Shown one piece after another: positions 45,015 through 53,337 of a DNA stretch of 64,000 nucleotides (positions are counted from its first letter, which is position 1; every line of letters starts with the position of its first letter). Under the pieces are notes generated by a model. The model had not been told where the DNA came from and searched no databases. It saw nothing but the letters and a program-made list of their open reading frames with translations. This stretch comes from Nocardia crassostreae (lineage in GTDB: Bacteria > Actinomycetota > Actinomycetes > Mycobacteriales > Mycobacteriaceae), in contig NZ_BDCH01000041.1 of NCBI RefSeq assembly GCF_001613405.1, forward strand, positions 1 to 64,000, written 5' to 3'. The translations under genes were made by a program, and so were the position numbers.

Positions 45015-46105
45015 CGCACACCCCGCAAGACGTGTTCACCCATGGTCACCTCGGCGACCTCCTGTGCTCCCTCGATGATCTGCATGACCTTGGCGTCGCG
45101 ATAGAAGCGGCCGACGCGGCTGTCCGGCGCGCATCCGGCGGCGCCGAGCACCTGGACGGCGCGCTCGCTCACGGCGGCGGCGGTCCCAGCGGCCGCGTAT
45201 TTGGCGGCAATGGTGTCGATGAGCGCGCGCGGCGATCCGGCCATCCGGGATGCGGCGGCGCGTTCGCATATCGCTTGCGCGCCTTCCACATCCGCCCAGC
45301 TGCGGCCGAGGGTCGCGCGCACCGTCTGATGCTCGGCGAGAGCGGTGCCGCCCTGCACCCGGGTGGCGGCGTGCGCGGCGGCATCGTCGAGGCAGGCGCG
45401 GGCGAGCCCGACACAGCCCCAGGCGACGGTGAATCGCCCGTGGTCCAGGGCCGTTCCGATAACATGGGAGAGCCCGAATCCCGGGGGCGCGATGAGGTCG
45501 GCGGCAGGTACGCGGACCCGGTCGAACCGGATGTTCGCCAGCCGCGCGCCGTGCAGGCCGAGCCCGCTTTCCACCGGTTCCACGTGCACGCCGGGACGGT
45601 CGCGCTCGACGAGCGCGGTGCACAAACCCCCGTCCGTGCGGCCGAGCACCAGGAAGACCCCGGCGGCCTGCCCGAAGGTGACCCACAGTTTGGTCCCGGA
45701 GATCAACCGATCTGTGCCGTCGGCATCGAAAGTCATTGGGACACCGGCCAGTTCGGTGCCCGCTCCGGCCTCGGTCGCGGCCAGCGCGGCGACCGTCGCA
45801 CCGGTGGCGAGGCGGGGCAGCCACGCCTCGCGCTGCGCTCCCGTGCCCCACCGATCCACCGCGGCGGCGACCATTCCGTGCACCGTCAGCAGCGATCTCA
45901 GGCCGGTGCAGGCGTATCCGACCGTCGCGGCCATCCGGCCCAGTTCGAGCGCATCGAGCCCGCCGCCCCCGAATGCCGCGGGCCGATCCGCTCCGAGCAG
46001 CCCGCTGCGCGCCGCCAGCGCGATCGCCTCTGCGGGCAGTCCCTCCCGATCCCAGTGCGCCGCATCCGATTCCGCCGCAGCCACCAGCTTCTCGACATCG
46101 ATCAC
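45011..46105 (-). CDS. FkbI-type acyl-CoA dehydrogenase for hydroxymalonyl-ACP
   Basis: This 364-residue flavoprotein is of the acyl-CoA dehydrogenase fold. It has a helical N-terminal domain, FAD-binding middle segments (AALAATEAGAGTELAG, LWVTFGQAAGVFLV), LDHGRFTVAWGCVGLA and the C-terminal catalytic region YRDAKVMQIIEGAQEV with Glu in place. In FK506/FK520-type pathways the homologue FkbI oxidises the tartronate-semialdehyde-like ACP intermediate to hydroxymalonyl-ACP. Start and stop overlap both neighbours by ATGA. Position directly after the ACP in the operon supports the role. The exact substrate is inferred from the gene set. Confidence 0.9.
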   Translation of the reverse strand: MIDVEKLVAAAESDAAHWDREGLPAEAIALAARSGLLGADRPAAFGGGGLDALELGRMAATVGYACTGLRSLLTVHGMVAAAVDRWGTGAQREAWLPRLATGATVAALAATEAGAGTELAGVPMTFDADGTDRLISGTKLWVTFGQAAGVFLVLGRTDGGLCTALVERDRPGVHVEPVESGLGLHGARLANIRFDRVRVPAADLIAPPGFGLSHVIGTALDHGRFTVAWGCVGLARACLDDAAAHAATRVQGGTALAEHQTVRATLGRSWADVEGAQAICERAAASRMAGSPRALIDTIAAKYAAAGTAAAVSERAVQVLGAAGCAPDSRVGRFYRDAKVMQIIEGAQEVAEVTMGEHVLRGVR

Positions 46106-46377
46106 GGGCGCGCAGTCCCCGCCCGCTTGCGCGCGACGAACGCGGCCGCCCGCGCCGCCGTCCGGAAATTGTCGAGTTCGAGATCGTCCACCTCGACCGA
46201 GATCCCGTAGGTCTGCTCCACGTGCACGACGATTTCCAGCGCCCGCAGCGAATTGACCAGCCCCAGCGCGAAAATATCGTCGTCGGCGCTCAATTCGACG
46301 GTCGCCATGGAGCCGAAGTAGTCCAGAAGTTCCGCCGTCAATTCCGCGCCGCGCTGCTCCACATGTTCCACGGCCAC
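46102..46377 (-). CDS. Dedicated acyl carrier protein (FkbJ type)
   Basis: This 91-residue ACP is the first gene of the operon. The phosphopantetheine site is Ser43 in FALGLVNSLRALEIV, with the G-x-V-N-S variant typical of FkbJ-type carriers instead of DSL. Acidic helix II residues (EVDDLELDNF) follow. It would carry the glyceryl unit from the FkbH protein through two oxidations to hydroxymalonyl. ATG 46377 has GAGGTGG upstream; the stop overlaps the acyl-CoA dehydrogenase gene by ATGA. Confidence 0.9.
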   Translation of the reverse strand: MAVEHVEQRGAELTAELLDYFGSMATVELSADDDIFALGLVNSLRALEIVVHVEQTYGISVEVDDLELDNFRTAARAAAFVARKRAGTARP

Positions 46378-46513
46378 CTCGCCTCTCGCTGTGAGCTCGA
46401 AGGCGAACGCGTCACGACCCTCGCCCGGTAGACCACGACACCATCAGCCCCGATCTTGGACAAGCCCCGGGTTCCACTGGCGGCGGCGCGGCTGGCACCA
46501 CCGGCAGGGGCGC
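46378..46513 (-). promoter_or_regulatory. Probable leader/promoter region of the biosynthetic operon
   Basis: These 136 bp separate the ACP start from the small motif gene and are the only sizeable gap upstream of the operon. I see no clear sigma-70-type -35/-10 pair or obvious regulator site. The operon could also be read through from the FHA gene on the same strand. Confidence 0.35.
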
Positions 46514-46873
46514 TTACAGGCCGAGCAGGGCCAGTATCGGCGCGCCCGCCGCGCCGAGCCACCGGGCGAGCGCGACAAGCGGTTTGTGCACGGCCGATTC
46601 GGCGCCCGCGACCGCGGTGACCGCCTGGGCGATGCGAGTCAGGCGGGCGCCTATGCCCTCGCGGTCCGGCTGCGGCTGGGTCAGCTCGCGCTGGACCGCC
46701 TCGGCATCGGCCGCCGCGCGGTCCATGCCCATGCGCCGCAAGACTTCCGCGAGTTCGACGGCGAACTGCACCGGTCCGGTCGACTCGAATGTGCCGCTCT
46801 GCCCGCCGTAGATCGTTTGATTGCCCGCGACATTGTTGATGTTGCCCTGTTGCGAGCCGATATTGAATACCAC
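46514..46873 (-). CDS. Small protein with N-terminal I-x-N-V-x-G-x-Q motif
   Basis: The protein has 119 residues from GTG 46873 (AGGGGAATC upstream), beginning ten bases after the FHA gene. Residues 1-27 are Gly/Asn/Gln-rich and beta-prone (MVFNIGSQQGNINNVAGNQT, then IYGGQSG). The rest is helical, with an amphipathic stretch (VELAEVLRRMGMDRAAADAEAVQREL) and a hydrophobic Ala/Leu-rich end (ALARWLGAAGAPILALLGL). The N-terminal motif recurs in the adjacent FHA protein (ISNVGGDQ). It looks like the short amyloid-type or RHIM-like self-assembly motifs seen at the ends of bacterial signalling proteins, but this is pattern resemblance only. No enzyme domain is present. Function is unknown. Confidence 0.7.
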   Translation of the reverse strand: MVFNIGSQQGNINNVAGNQTIYGGQSGTFESTGPVQFAVELAEVLRRMGMDRAAADAEAVQRELTQPQPDREGIGARLTRIAQAVTAVAGAESAVHKPLVALARWLGAAGAPILALLGL

Positions 46874-46883
46874 GAGATTCCCC

Positions 46884-47681
46884 TTATGCAGTAAATGGTG
46901 AGTTCCACGCGTGGCGCGGATCCGAATCGACCTTGCGCGCTCGGGCCGCCGCGACGATCCACATGATCAGCCCGATGAAGAACAGGATCTGGCCGACGAA
47001 CGCAACCATGAAGCAGATCAGCCCGGCCGGGATGCCGAGGCTCGTCTCGGGGCCGAATATCTCGAAATCCGGCAGTTCCGTGCTGTTCTGGAACGATTCA
47101 TCCCCGAACGCGGTGCTGAAACCGCCGATCGCGGTCACCAGGTAGTAGGCGTAGCCGAGTATTCCGCCGACGGTCAGGAAAAGGCCGACCCAGAACACGA
47201 ATCGCGCCTTCGTCCGGGAGGCCGCGACCGCACGCAGGAAGCTTTCCCGTTCCTGGATATAGCTGTTGTACTGGTCGCCGCCGACATTGCTGATCTGCCG
47301 CCCCGTCTGACGATCGATATCGTAGGTGACACGCTGCGGCCGATACCGCCGAATGTCCTCTCGAGACATGATCGTGGTACGCGGTCCGGTCCCCTGTTCG
47401 AAACGCGCGTCGATATTTCCGAAGGTGACGATATCGCCGTCGTGTAGCTCCCTGGCGCCCGTAATGAATTCGCCGTCGATCCGCGTGCCGTTGGACGATC
47501 CGAGATCCTCGACGGTGACCCGGCCACCGACATTGCTGATCTCCGCGTGCATGCCGCTGACGTGCTGATCATCGAGGCGAATGGTGGCGCGCGGGCCCCG
47601 CCCGACCAGTTGCCGCCCCGGATCCAGACGAAGCACGGTACCCGCCAATTCCTGCGGGTGGAGGATCACCAACCGCTCCAC
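46884..47681 (-). CDS. FHA-domain membrane protein with I-x-N-V-x-G-x-Q motif
   Basis: The protein has 265 residues from GTG 47681. An FHA phosphothreonine-binding domain covers about 15-95 (LVGRGPRATIRL, DDQHVSGMHAEI, VEDLGSSNGTRI), with the key Arg, Ser, His and Asn residues in place. A linker at 118-145 carries DIDRQTGRQISNVGGDQYNS. Two membrane helices follow (FVFWVGLFLTVGGILGYAYY and GLICFMVAFVGQILFFIGLIMW), leaving a short cytosolic tail. FHA domains dock proteins phosphorylated by Ser/Thr kinases; no kinase is in this window. The shared motif and 10-bp spacing tie it to the downstream small protein. It is therefore likely a membrane platform for that protein, by inference. Confidence 0.82.
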   Translation of the reverse strand: MERLVILHPQELAGTVLRLDPGRQLVGRGPRATIRLDDQHVSGMHAEISNVGGRVTVEDLGSSNGTRIDGEFITGARELHDGDIVTFGNIDARFEQGTGPRTTIMSREDIRRYRPQRVTYDIDRQTGRQISNVGGDQYNSYIQERESFLRAVAASRTKARFVFWVGLFLTVGGILGYAYYLVTAIGGFSTAFGDESFQNSTELPDFEIFGPETSLGIPAGLICFMVAFVGQILFFIGLIMWIVAAARARKVDSDPRHAWNSPFTA

Positions 47682-47772
47682 ACCCGAATTGTCGCAAGCC
47701 CGAACACACGCCGAATGAGTAATCCGCTACCCTATTCGCGATTGCACCTGTAATGGATACTCAGTCGCGCCG

Positions 47773-47787
47773 GTTCGGTGACCGAAC
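47773..47787. promoter_or_regulatory. Candidate operator upstream of the FHA gene
   Basis: GTTCGGTGACCGAAC is a perfect 7+1+7 inverted repeat about 90 bp upstream of the FHA start, between the FHA and exporter genes. Size and symmetry suit a TetR-type or similar dimeric repressor. It is not followed by a T run, so a terminator is less likely. Confidence 0.3.
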
Positions 47788-47910
47788 GGACAGAACAGGC
47801 CGCCACGCTGAGGTCCTGGTCTGTCCGCCCCCAACCACCCTCGGCTCGAGCCTGCCCCTCCCGGCTCGGCCCGCTGGGCTTGGTCTGTGCCGCGGGCGCG
47901 GTGTCACCGG

Positions 47911-49506
47911 CTACGGGCGTCTTGTGCCGGTTCCGCGCAGTGTCTCCCGATCACGCTGTCGCGCGATCTGATCCAGGGAGCTGTCCGGCGGCGGAGCGGC
48001 GGTTGCCAGCGCGGCCTCGTCCAGATCGGCGCGGCGCAGGGTGGCGAAGGCGATGACGCCGGATACCGCGGCGATGACGGCCGCCAGCGCCATGGCATCG
48101 TGCAGTCCGCTCACGAAGGCCGATTCGGCGGCCGCCCGCACGGTCTCGGATGCCGTCGCCGCGCGCGGGCCACCGGCGGCGACGACATCGCCGACCTCGG
48201 CGGCCTTGTCCCCGAATACCGTTCGCGCGGTCTCGGTCGCGGTGAAGGCACTGCCGACCCGGGCCTGGAAGTACGCGCCGACAGCCGCGATGCCGACGGC
48301 GAGACCGGCTTGCTGAAAGGTCTCATTGATGCCCGAGGCCATTCCCGCCTTGGCCGGGGTGGTCACCGCAATGGAGAATCCGGCGCGGGCGGGACCGAAC
48401 ATGCCCATGCCGATACCGATCAGCACCATGGCCGGAATCAATGCGGTCCACTCGGAGCCGACGTCGGTCAGCAGCACCGCGAGCAGGCCCGCCGCGATGA
48501 AGAGTTGTGAACCGCCGACTAGCACCGCGGGCCGCATGCGAACGACCGCGCCGCCGGTGACCGCGGCCACGAGGAACAGGACGAACGTCAACGGCAGAAA
48601 GCGCAGCCCCGCGTCCAGCGCCGCATAGCCGAGCAGATTCTGGGTGTAGGAGATGAGCACGAACAGCGCGGGCATGACCGACAGCGCGCACAGCGCCGTC
48701 ACCACCGACAAGCCGTCGAAGGTCCGGTTGCGGAACAGGGCGAGATCGAACATGGCCCGATCCGGCCGCGCCACCTGAAGCGCGGTGAACACCGCGAGCA
48801 GCACACCCGCGACCACGAAGCAGCCGATGATCCGCGCACTGCCCCAGCCGTCCTGTTCGCCGCGCAGGAACCCGAGCACCAGGAAGAACAGCGCGGCCGA
48901 GAACGCGACCATGCCCGGCAGATCCACGGGAGGCGGAGTGTCGCTACGCGATTCGCGCATCCTCAGATAGCCGACGAGCAGCGCGAGCACGGTGAGCGGA
49001 ACATTGACGAGAAAGATCAGCCGCCAACTCCACAGCTCGGTGAGCCCACCGCCGATCAACGGACCGAACGCGATCGCGAGCCCGGCGACCGCACCGAACA
49101 CCCCGAAGGCCAGTCCCCGATCCCGCCCCCGGAACTCGTTTCCGAGCAGCGGGGGCCCGACAGCGAAAAGCACTGCGCCACCCAGCCCTTGGACAAACCT
49201 GGCCACAATGAGCGTCACGTCGTCGGGCGCCACTCCACACACGAGGGAGGCGACCACGAAAATCATCAACCCAGCGTCGAACACCCTCTTCCGCCCGACC
49301 CGATCCGCGAGCGACCCCGCGGCCAACAGCACCGCGGCCAACCCGAGCGCATAGGAATCCAGAATCCATTGCAGCGCAGTGAAACCGGACCCGAACTCCC
49401 CCCGAATATCGGGCAGCGCCACGTTCACCACCGTCAGATCGAGCATCAACATGAACGTGGCAACCGCAACCACAACCAACGTCCACAGGGAACTCCGGGA
49501 TTTCAT
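47911..49506 (-). CDS. DHA2-family (14-TM) MFS multidrug exporter
   Basis: The protein has 531 residues from ATG 49506, with GGAGGGG eight bases upstream; an earlier in-frame start at 49605 lacks support. Signature motifs are present: LDLTVVNVALPDI in helix 1, GSLADRVGRKRVF in loop 2-3, VARFVQGLGGAVLF in helix 4 and FGPLIGGGLTELWSWRLIFLVN in helix 5 (motif C). Fourteen hydrophobic segments can be counted. Such pumps expel drugs or dyes by proton antiport. The AraC-type gene upstream on the same strand may regulate it. It is intact, unlike the exporter at 16.3 kb, and could serve the biosynthetic cluster 1.5 kb away, though no direct evidence links them. Confidence 0.88.
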   Translation of the reverse strand: MKSRSSLWTLVVVAVATFMLMLDLTVVNVALPDIRGEFGSGFTALQWILDSYALGLAAVLLAAGSLADRVGRKRVFDAGLMIFVVASLVCGVAPDDVTLIVARFVQGLGGAVLFAVGPPLLGNEFRGRDRGLAFGVFGAVAGLAIAFGPLIGGGLTELWSWRLIFLVNVPLTVLALLVGYLRMRESRSDTPPPVDLPGMVAFSAALFFLVLGFLRGEQDGWGSARIIGCFVVAGVLLAVFTALQVARPDRAMFDLALFRNRTFDGLSVVTALCALSVMPALFVLISYTQNLLGYAALDAGLRFLPLTFVLFLVAAVTGGAVVRMRPAVLVGGSQLFIAAGLLAVLLTDVGSEWTALIPAMVLIGIGMGMFGPARAGFSIAVTTPAKAGMASGINETFQQAGLAVGIAAVGAYFQARVGSAFTATETARTVFGDKAAEVGDVVAAGGPRAATASETVRAAAESAFVSGLHDAMALAAVIAAVSGVIAFATLRRADLDEAALATAAPPPDSSLDQIARQRDRETLRGTGTRRP

Positions 49507-49674
49507 GAATTCCCCTCCGGACAGACCCGCACCGGCCCCTTCAGCCGGACCGCCGCAACACCCGCACGTAAACTCATGACATCCCCCATGGCTTGTTCGT
49601 CGCACCCACTATCGACGACCCGCCACGAGCCTGTCTTGAACGAATGTTCCCCTGCCGCCGATGATCTCGGCGTC

Positions 49675-50466
49675 TCAGGGCTTGCCGAGCACTCCCGGCG
49701 TCATCCCGGCGAACTCCGACACTTCCCGATGTAGATGCGGCTGATCGGCGTAGCCGCACGCCACGGCTGCTTCGGCCGCGGACGTTCCCCGTATGAGCAG
49801 CTCGAACGCGCGCCGGAATCGGACCACCCGGGACGCGTGCTTGGGTGTCACCCCGATCTGCGCGATGAACCTCGACCACAGCCGCTTTCGGCTCCATCCG
49901 CAGTCCGCCGCCAGCTCCGTGACCGGTACCAGTCCCCGTCCCGCGACGAGGCGATGCCAGGTCGCGGCCACCTCCGCATCGGCCGCCCGCCGCGCGAACT
50001 GGCGCACGAGAAAGTTCGTCACCAAGGTGAAACGCTCATCCCATGCGGCCGTCTCGACAAGCTGGTCGCACAGCCGATCCCCCGCCCGCCCCCACAGGTC
50101 GTCCACCCCCACAATGGTGTCGCTCAACTCCTCCGGCGCCACCCCCAGCACCGAGTACGCCACCACCGGCGACAATCGCACCTTGATCCCGTCGATCCGC
50201 CCCCGCACGATGTGCGCACTCGGCGACATCCCCACCACATACCCGCCGAGACTCCGCCGCCCGGCCGAATTCTCCAGGCTGAGCCCCGTTTCCCCGCAGG
50301 TGAATGCCACAGTGACGGCAGGCAGCGCCACCGGCATCATCTCCACCTCGGCCCCCGCCCGATCCCGGAATCCCCCCATCTCGACCCCCGGCATCCCGAC
50401 CCCGAACACCGGCCGCACCACTTCCCACCTGCTGGTGAGATCCCCCTCGGACACAATCGGCCGCAC
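49675..50466 (-). CDS. AraC-family transcriptional regulator
   Basis: The protein has about 263 residues. The C-terminal 100 residues hold two helix-turn-helices (VTELAADCGWSRKRLWSRFI and EAAVACGYADQPHLHREV) ending with the conserved FAGMTPGV. The N-terminal part (about 1-140) is a beta-rich ligand or dimerisation domain without a recognised ligand site. The reading frame is open to 50628, but conserved sequence begins near VRPIVSEGDLTSRW; GTG 50466 or GTG 50454 are the plausible starts. It is on the same strand as and 168 bp upstream of the MFS exporter, and divergent from the F420-type gene. Confidence 0.8.
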   Translation of the reverse strand: MRPIVSEGDLTSRWEVVRPVFGVGMPGVEMGGFRDRAGAEVEMMPVALPAVTVAFTCGETGLSLENSAGRRSLGGYVVGMSPSAHIVRGRIDGIKVRLSPVVAYSVLGVAPEELSDTIVGVDDLWGRAGDRLCDQLVETAAWDERFTLVTNFLVRQFARRAADAEVAATWHRLVAGRGLVPVTELAADCGWSRKRLWSRFIAQIGVTPKHASRVVRFRRAFELLIRGTSAAEAAVACGYADQPHLHREVSEFAGMTPGVLGKP

Positions 50467-50575
50467 CCTATCGAGAGTAGAACCCCCACACCGTCTTTCC
50501 CAGTGCCCGCGCCGACCCGGATCCCGCGATTCCAATCCTTGTGCGCCAACCGAATTCCTGGTTTCGTCGAACGAT

Positions 50576-50971
50576 ATGGCTATCGACGATCGCGGCCCCC
50601 ACTTCCTCCCCGAGGGCCTCAAACGCATCCAGAACCGCTATATCAACCCCGTAATCCGCCCCTTGGCCCCCTACCTCCCCGGCTTCGCCCTCCTCGAACA
50701 CCGCGGCCGCAAATCCGGAGCCCCCTACACCACCCCCGTCAACATCATCCCCGCCCGCGGCCTCTTCATCGTCGTCCTGGGCCACGGCATCACCTACTGG
50801 ACCCGCAATATCCTCGCCGCGGGCCACACCGAAGCCCGCACCACCTTCCGCCACCTACGGCTTACGAATCCCCGCGTAGTCACCCCAGCCACCCCCGACC
50901 GGACCCTCCCCCTCCTGGCCCGCGCCGCAGGCCGCAACCTGAGCCTCTTCGTCGCCGATATCGCCAGTTAG
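50576..50971 (+). CDS. Deazaflavin (F420)-dependent nitroreductase-family protein
   Basis: This 131-residue protein has the DUF385/Ddn split-barrel pattern: NPVIRPLAPYLPGFALLEHRGRKSG, YTTPVNIIPARG, FIVVLGHG, followed by a tail ending SLFVADI. GRKSG is the region that contacts the F420 tail in this family. It would reduce a small hydrophobic or nitroaromatic substrate with F420H2; the substrate is not predictable. ATG 50576 diverges from the AraC gene across about 110 bp. Codon use is strongly C-ending, like the surrounding genes. Confidence 0.85.
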   Translation: MAIDDRGPHFLPEGLKRIQNRYINPVIRPLAPYLPGFALLEHRGRKSGAPYTTPVNIIPARGLFIVVLGHGITYWTRNILAAGHTEARTTFRHLRLTNPRVVTPATPDRTLPLLARAAGRNLSLFVADIAS

Positions 50972-51033
50972 CGCCACGAGAATGGCAGTTGCAATTCGCC
51001 GCTACAGGCGACGGCCCCTGTTCCTTCGCGTGT

Positions 51034-52395
51034 TCACTCACCATCCGGGATGGACTCGAACGCCGCACGCACAGAGATGCCCAATCGGTGGGCGGCAGGA
51101 ATCAGGCCGCCCCCCTCACCTGGATGCGGGCGGCCCGTGATGACTGCCTGAACAACCTCGGCACTGCGCCGACTCATCCGCGCGGATACATCCTCTGGAA
51201 TATCTCGTGCGTCGTACACAAGGAACCGTCCATGGGAAAGATGAGTCTTGGGCTGCCACCCCAGGTTTCGTGCGGCCTGTCTCGCGACCTTGCGCAACGC
51301 GGCAAGACCATGACGTGCGATGATCGCCTCGGCCAGCGCAACATCCAGGACCAGTTCGCCGCCGAAGCCGCGGTTGTCAGGTTCCAATCCACTACGCATG
51401 TCGACTTGAAGGCAGTCCACGAGATGCTCGAACGACGGCGGCCCCCCAATCGAGGATTCGAGTTTCAGGCGCTCGACCAACTGCTGATGCCTGCGATTCG
51501 CGAGTTCATCGTCGAACGGATCGATACTTATAGAAGTTGTGGCAGAACGGATATCGACAGCATCCGTCATTCGAGGCTCCTCGCGGTCCGCATTGTCACG
51601 AGTTGCAGGCAGCTCGTCGAACACCTCGATGATCCATTCGACCGAGGCCGACCCCATACTTCCGTTTGCATGTGGTCGCTCATGTTTGAGATTTGTCCAC
51701 ACTGGATAGATGCGCGCCAACTTGCCCGCGTCAAATGCGTCCGACGCAATTTGCAGACCTTCATGTATGGGCCTCGCGGTGAAAATGTCGCCTTGGAGCT
51801 CGCCGATCACCCAGCTTGTCCACACGATTGACGGCTCCAACCCGTGCGGCGGCGTCCAACCCGATGGATGTGGATCGTCATAGCTGACGTGAGGCCTTTC
51901 TGTTCGCGCCTCCGGTTCCCACTCGAGCCGACCGTCGTAGCCTGCGACAATCTCCCAGCGCACCGCAAGATCGTCATTGCCGATGATGAGGTTGAACAAC
52001 TCGTCGACACCGTTCCAACCAGCTGGAAGCTCATCCAACTCTGCGGGATACCAGTCCACAGGGTAGATGGGCCCTTGTTCGCCGTACTCTCCGAGCCGAG
52101 CATCTCCGCATCGGCTCCTGATGAACCGCTCGACCGAATCGGCGACCGCGGTTGGCATGCGGCCCAACGTTTCCCGCAACTGATGGTGGCCGACGTTGGA
52201 TGGATCCTTACGCTCCGGATCAGCCAGATACATGTTCAGGTCGGTGATCAGGTCGTCAACCAGGGACAGGTGGTCACGTCCTACCGTTGTTTCCAGTTCC
52301 AGACCGTCGGCCCGCGCCCAGAATCCGCTTCGGCGGTTGACAGCGTATATATGAGCCTTGGAAGAGGTCCTGTGAGCCATGAATTGCTTAATCAT
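51034..52395 (-). CDS. Unrecognised protein in a lower-GC patch
   Basis: The protein has about 453 residues from ATG 52395 (ATG 52380 also possible). I recognise no family. It is soluble, acidic and Trp-rich (WYPAELDELPAGWNGVDELF, VRWEIVAGYDGRLEWEP, IVWTSWVIGELQGDI). The second half looks like a separate domain (SIGGPPSFEHLVDCLQVDM, VALAEAIIARHGLAALRKVA, HGRFLVYDARDIPEDVSARM, then LGISVRAAFESIPDGE). GC and codon use are visibly less extreme than in neighbouring genes, suggesting transfer. It is divergent from the coiled-coil gene at 52684. Possible roles such as a phage-related or defence factor cannot be judged from sequence alone. Confidence 0.55.
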   Translation of the reverse strand: MIKQFMAHRTSSKAHIYAVNRRSGFWARADGLELETTVGRDHLSLVDDLITDLNMYLADPERKDPSNVGHHQLRETLGRMPTAVADSVERFIRSRCGDARLGEYGEQGPIYPVDWYPAELDELPAGWNGVDELFNLIIGNDDLAVRWEIVAGYDGRLEWEPEARTERPHVSYDDPHPSGWTPPHGLEPSIVWTSWVIGELQGDIFTARPIHEGLQIASDAFDAGKLARIYPVWTNLKHERPHANGSMGSASVEWIIEVFDELPATRDNADREEPRMTDAVDIRSATTSISIDPFDDELANRRHQQLVERLKLESSIGGPPSFEHLVDCLQVDMRSGLEPDNRGFGGELVLDVALAEAIIARHGLAALRKVARQAARNLGWQPKTHLSHGRFLVYDARDIPEDVSARMSRRSAEVVQAVITGRPHPGEGGGLIPAAHRLGISVRAAFESIPDGE

Positions 52396-52683
52396 GGTTA
52401 GGGTTTCAGCTTTCTCGCATGGCCGAACCGACACTCGCATGCACAGTCTGTGCAGCAACGCGAACTCGACACCGATCAGTAGCTATCGTCACCCGACCCA
52501 CTGTCCGTATTGGCATGGCGTCCAACCCGGCATCTGCGGCCAGCAACGTGCCGAAGGTACCACGGAGGTACGCCGCACGGTAACGGTTCAGAAATTCACG
52601 GAAAGAGCCGAGCCACAGGGTGCCGCGAACCTATCGCCAGATTCACACGAAAAATGTTGCGGTACTGGATAATTGATACCGTG

Positions 52684-53298
52684 ATGGAGATCCTGATACC
52701 AGTGATCGGCACTCTCAGTGGCGTGTTCGTCGCCAACATCATGACGCTTGCCGCGGGCAGTCGGCGAGCCCGTACGGACCGGGAAATCGCACACCGGCAG
52801 CTTGAAGCCCAATTGCGGCTTGCACAACAGCAGCACACAGCGCAACTGGAGATCGAACGCGAAAAGCAACGCAGGCAGGAGATCGATGAGGCATACGGGC
52901 AGCTCATGGTTTGGCTTCACGAGATGCAAGGCAGAATCGATGACATCTGGATCGCGGTCTACAGCGACGAACCGGATCTGATCGAGAGGGTCCGTAATGT
53001 TCTGCGAGACTGGCCCTTCGGAACCCTGAGACCCCCTCGTGAAGCAGCACCTACCCAGTACTACTGGAGCAGTAATGTGCGGAAGCTCGTCGCTTCCTTG
53101 GGTGGAGCCTCGTTCGACCTCACGTCATCTGCTACGGCAGTGCTGAACCCGCGCGAGTCACCACTGGCGGACGACCACCTCGCGTCACTGCGCGGCAGGG
53201 TCGGGAACAGCAGGGACGAACTCACCGCAATGATCATCCGCATCCACGAGGCTGTTGGCCGCGAGATGCGGGCCGAGGGTGGTGATCAGGGGTCATAG
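52684..53298 (+). CDS. Membrane-anchored coiled-coil protein, unknown function
   Basis: The protein has about 204 residues from ATG 52684 (GTG 52681 adjacent). One N-terminal hydrophobic helix (ILIPVIGTLSGVFVANIMTLAAG) is followed by a long charged coiled coil (AHRQLEAQLRLAQQQHTAQL, then EREKQRRQEIDEAYGQL). The rest is a mixed alpha-helical part. No catalytic motif is seen. Like its divergent neighbour, it has lower GC than the core genes. Similar N-terminal helix plus coiled-coil proteins occur as anchors in mobile or defence loci, but nothing here identifies such a system. Confidence 0.55.
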   Translation: MEILIPVIGTLSGVFVANIMTLAAGSRRARTDREIAHRQLEAQLRLAQQQHTAQLEIEREKQRRQEIDEAYGQLMVWLHEMQGRIDDIWIAVYSDEPDLIERVRNVLRDWPFGTLRPPREAAPTQYYWSSNVRKLVASLGGASFDLTSSATAVLNPRESPLADDHLASLRGRVGNSRDELTAMIIRIHEAVGREMRAEGGDQGS

Positions 53299-53337
53299 CG
53301 CACGTTGGGCGAGATCGGCTACAACGACCGGCGCGGC

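Noticed and set aside
43005..46377. Tetronate-forming gene set (FkbH, ACP, KASIII)
   Set aside because: FkbI- and FkbK-like dehydrogenases are present, and the KASIII-like protein lacks the condensing residues. This points to hydroxymalonyl-ACP. A tetronate route is not fully excluded.
51034..53337. tRNA or attachment site beside the lower-GC patch
   Set aside because: No cloverleaf sequence or direct repeat pair was found by eye, and no integrase gene is present.
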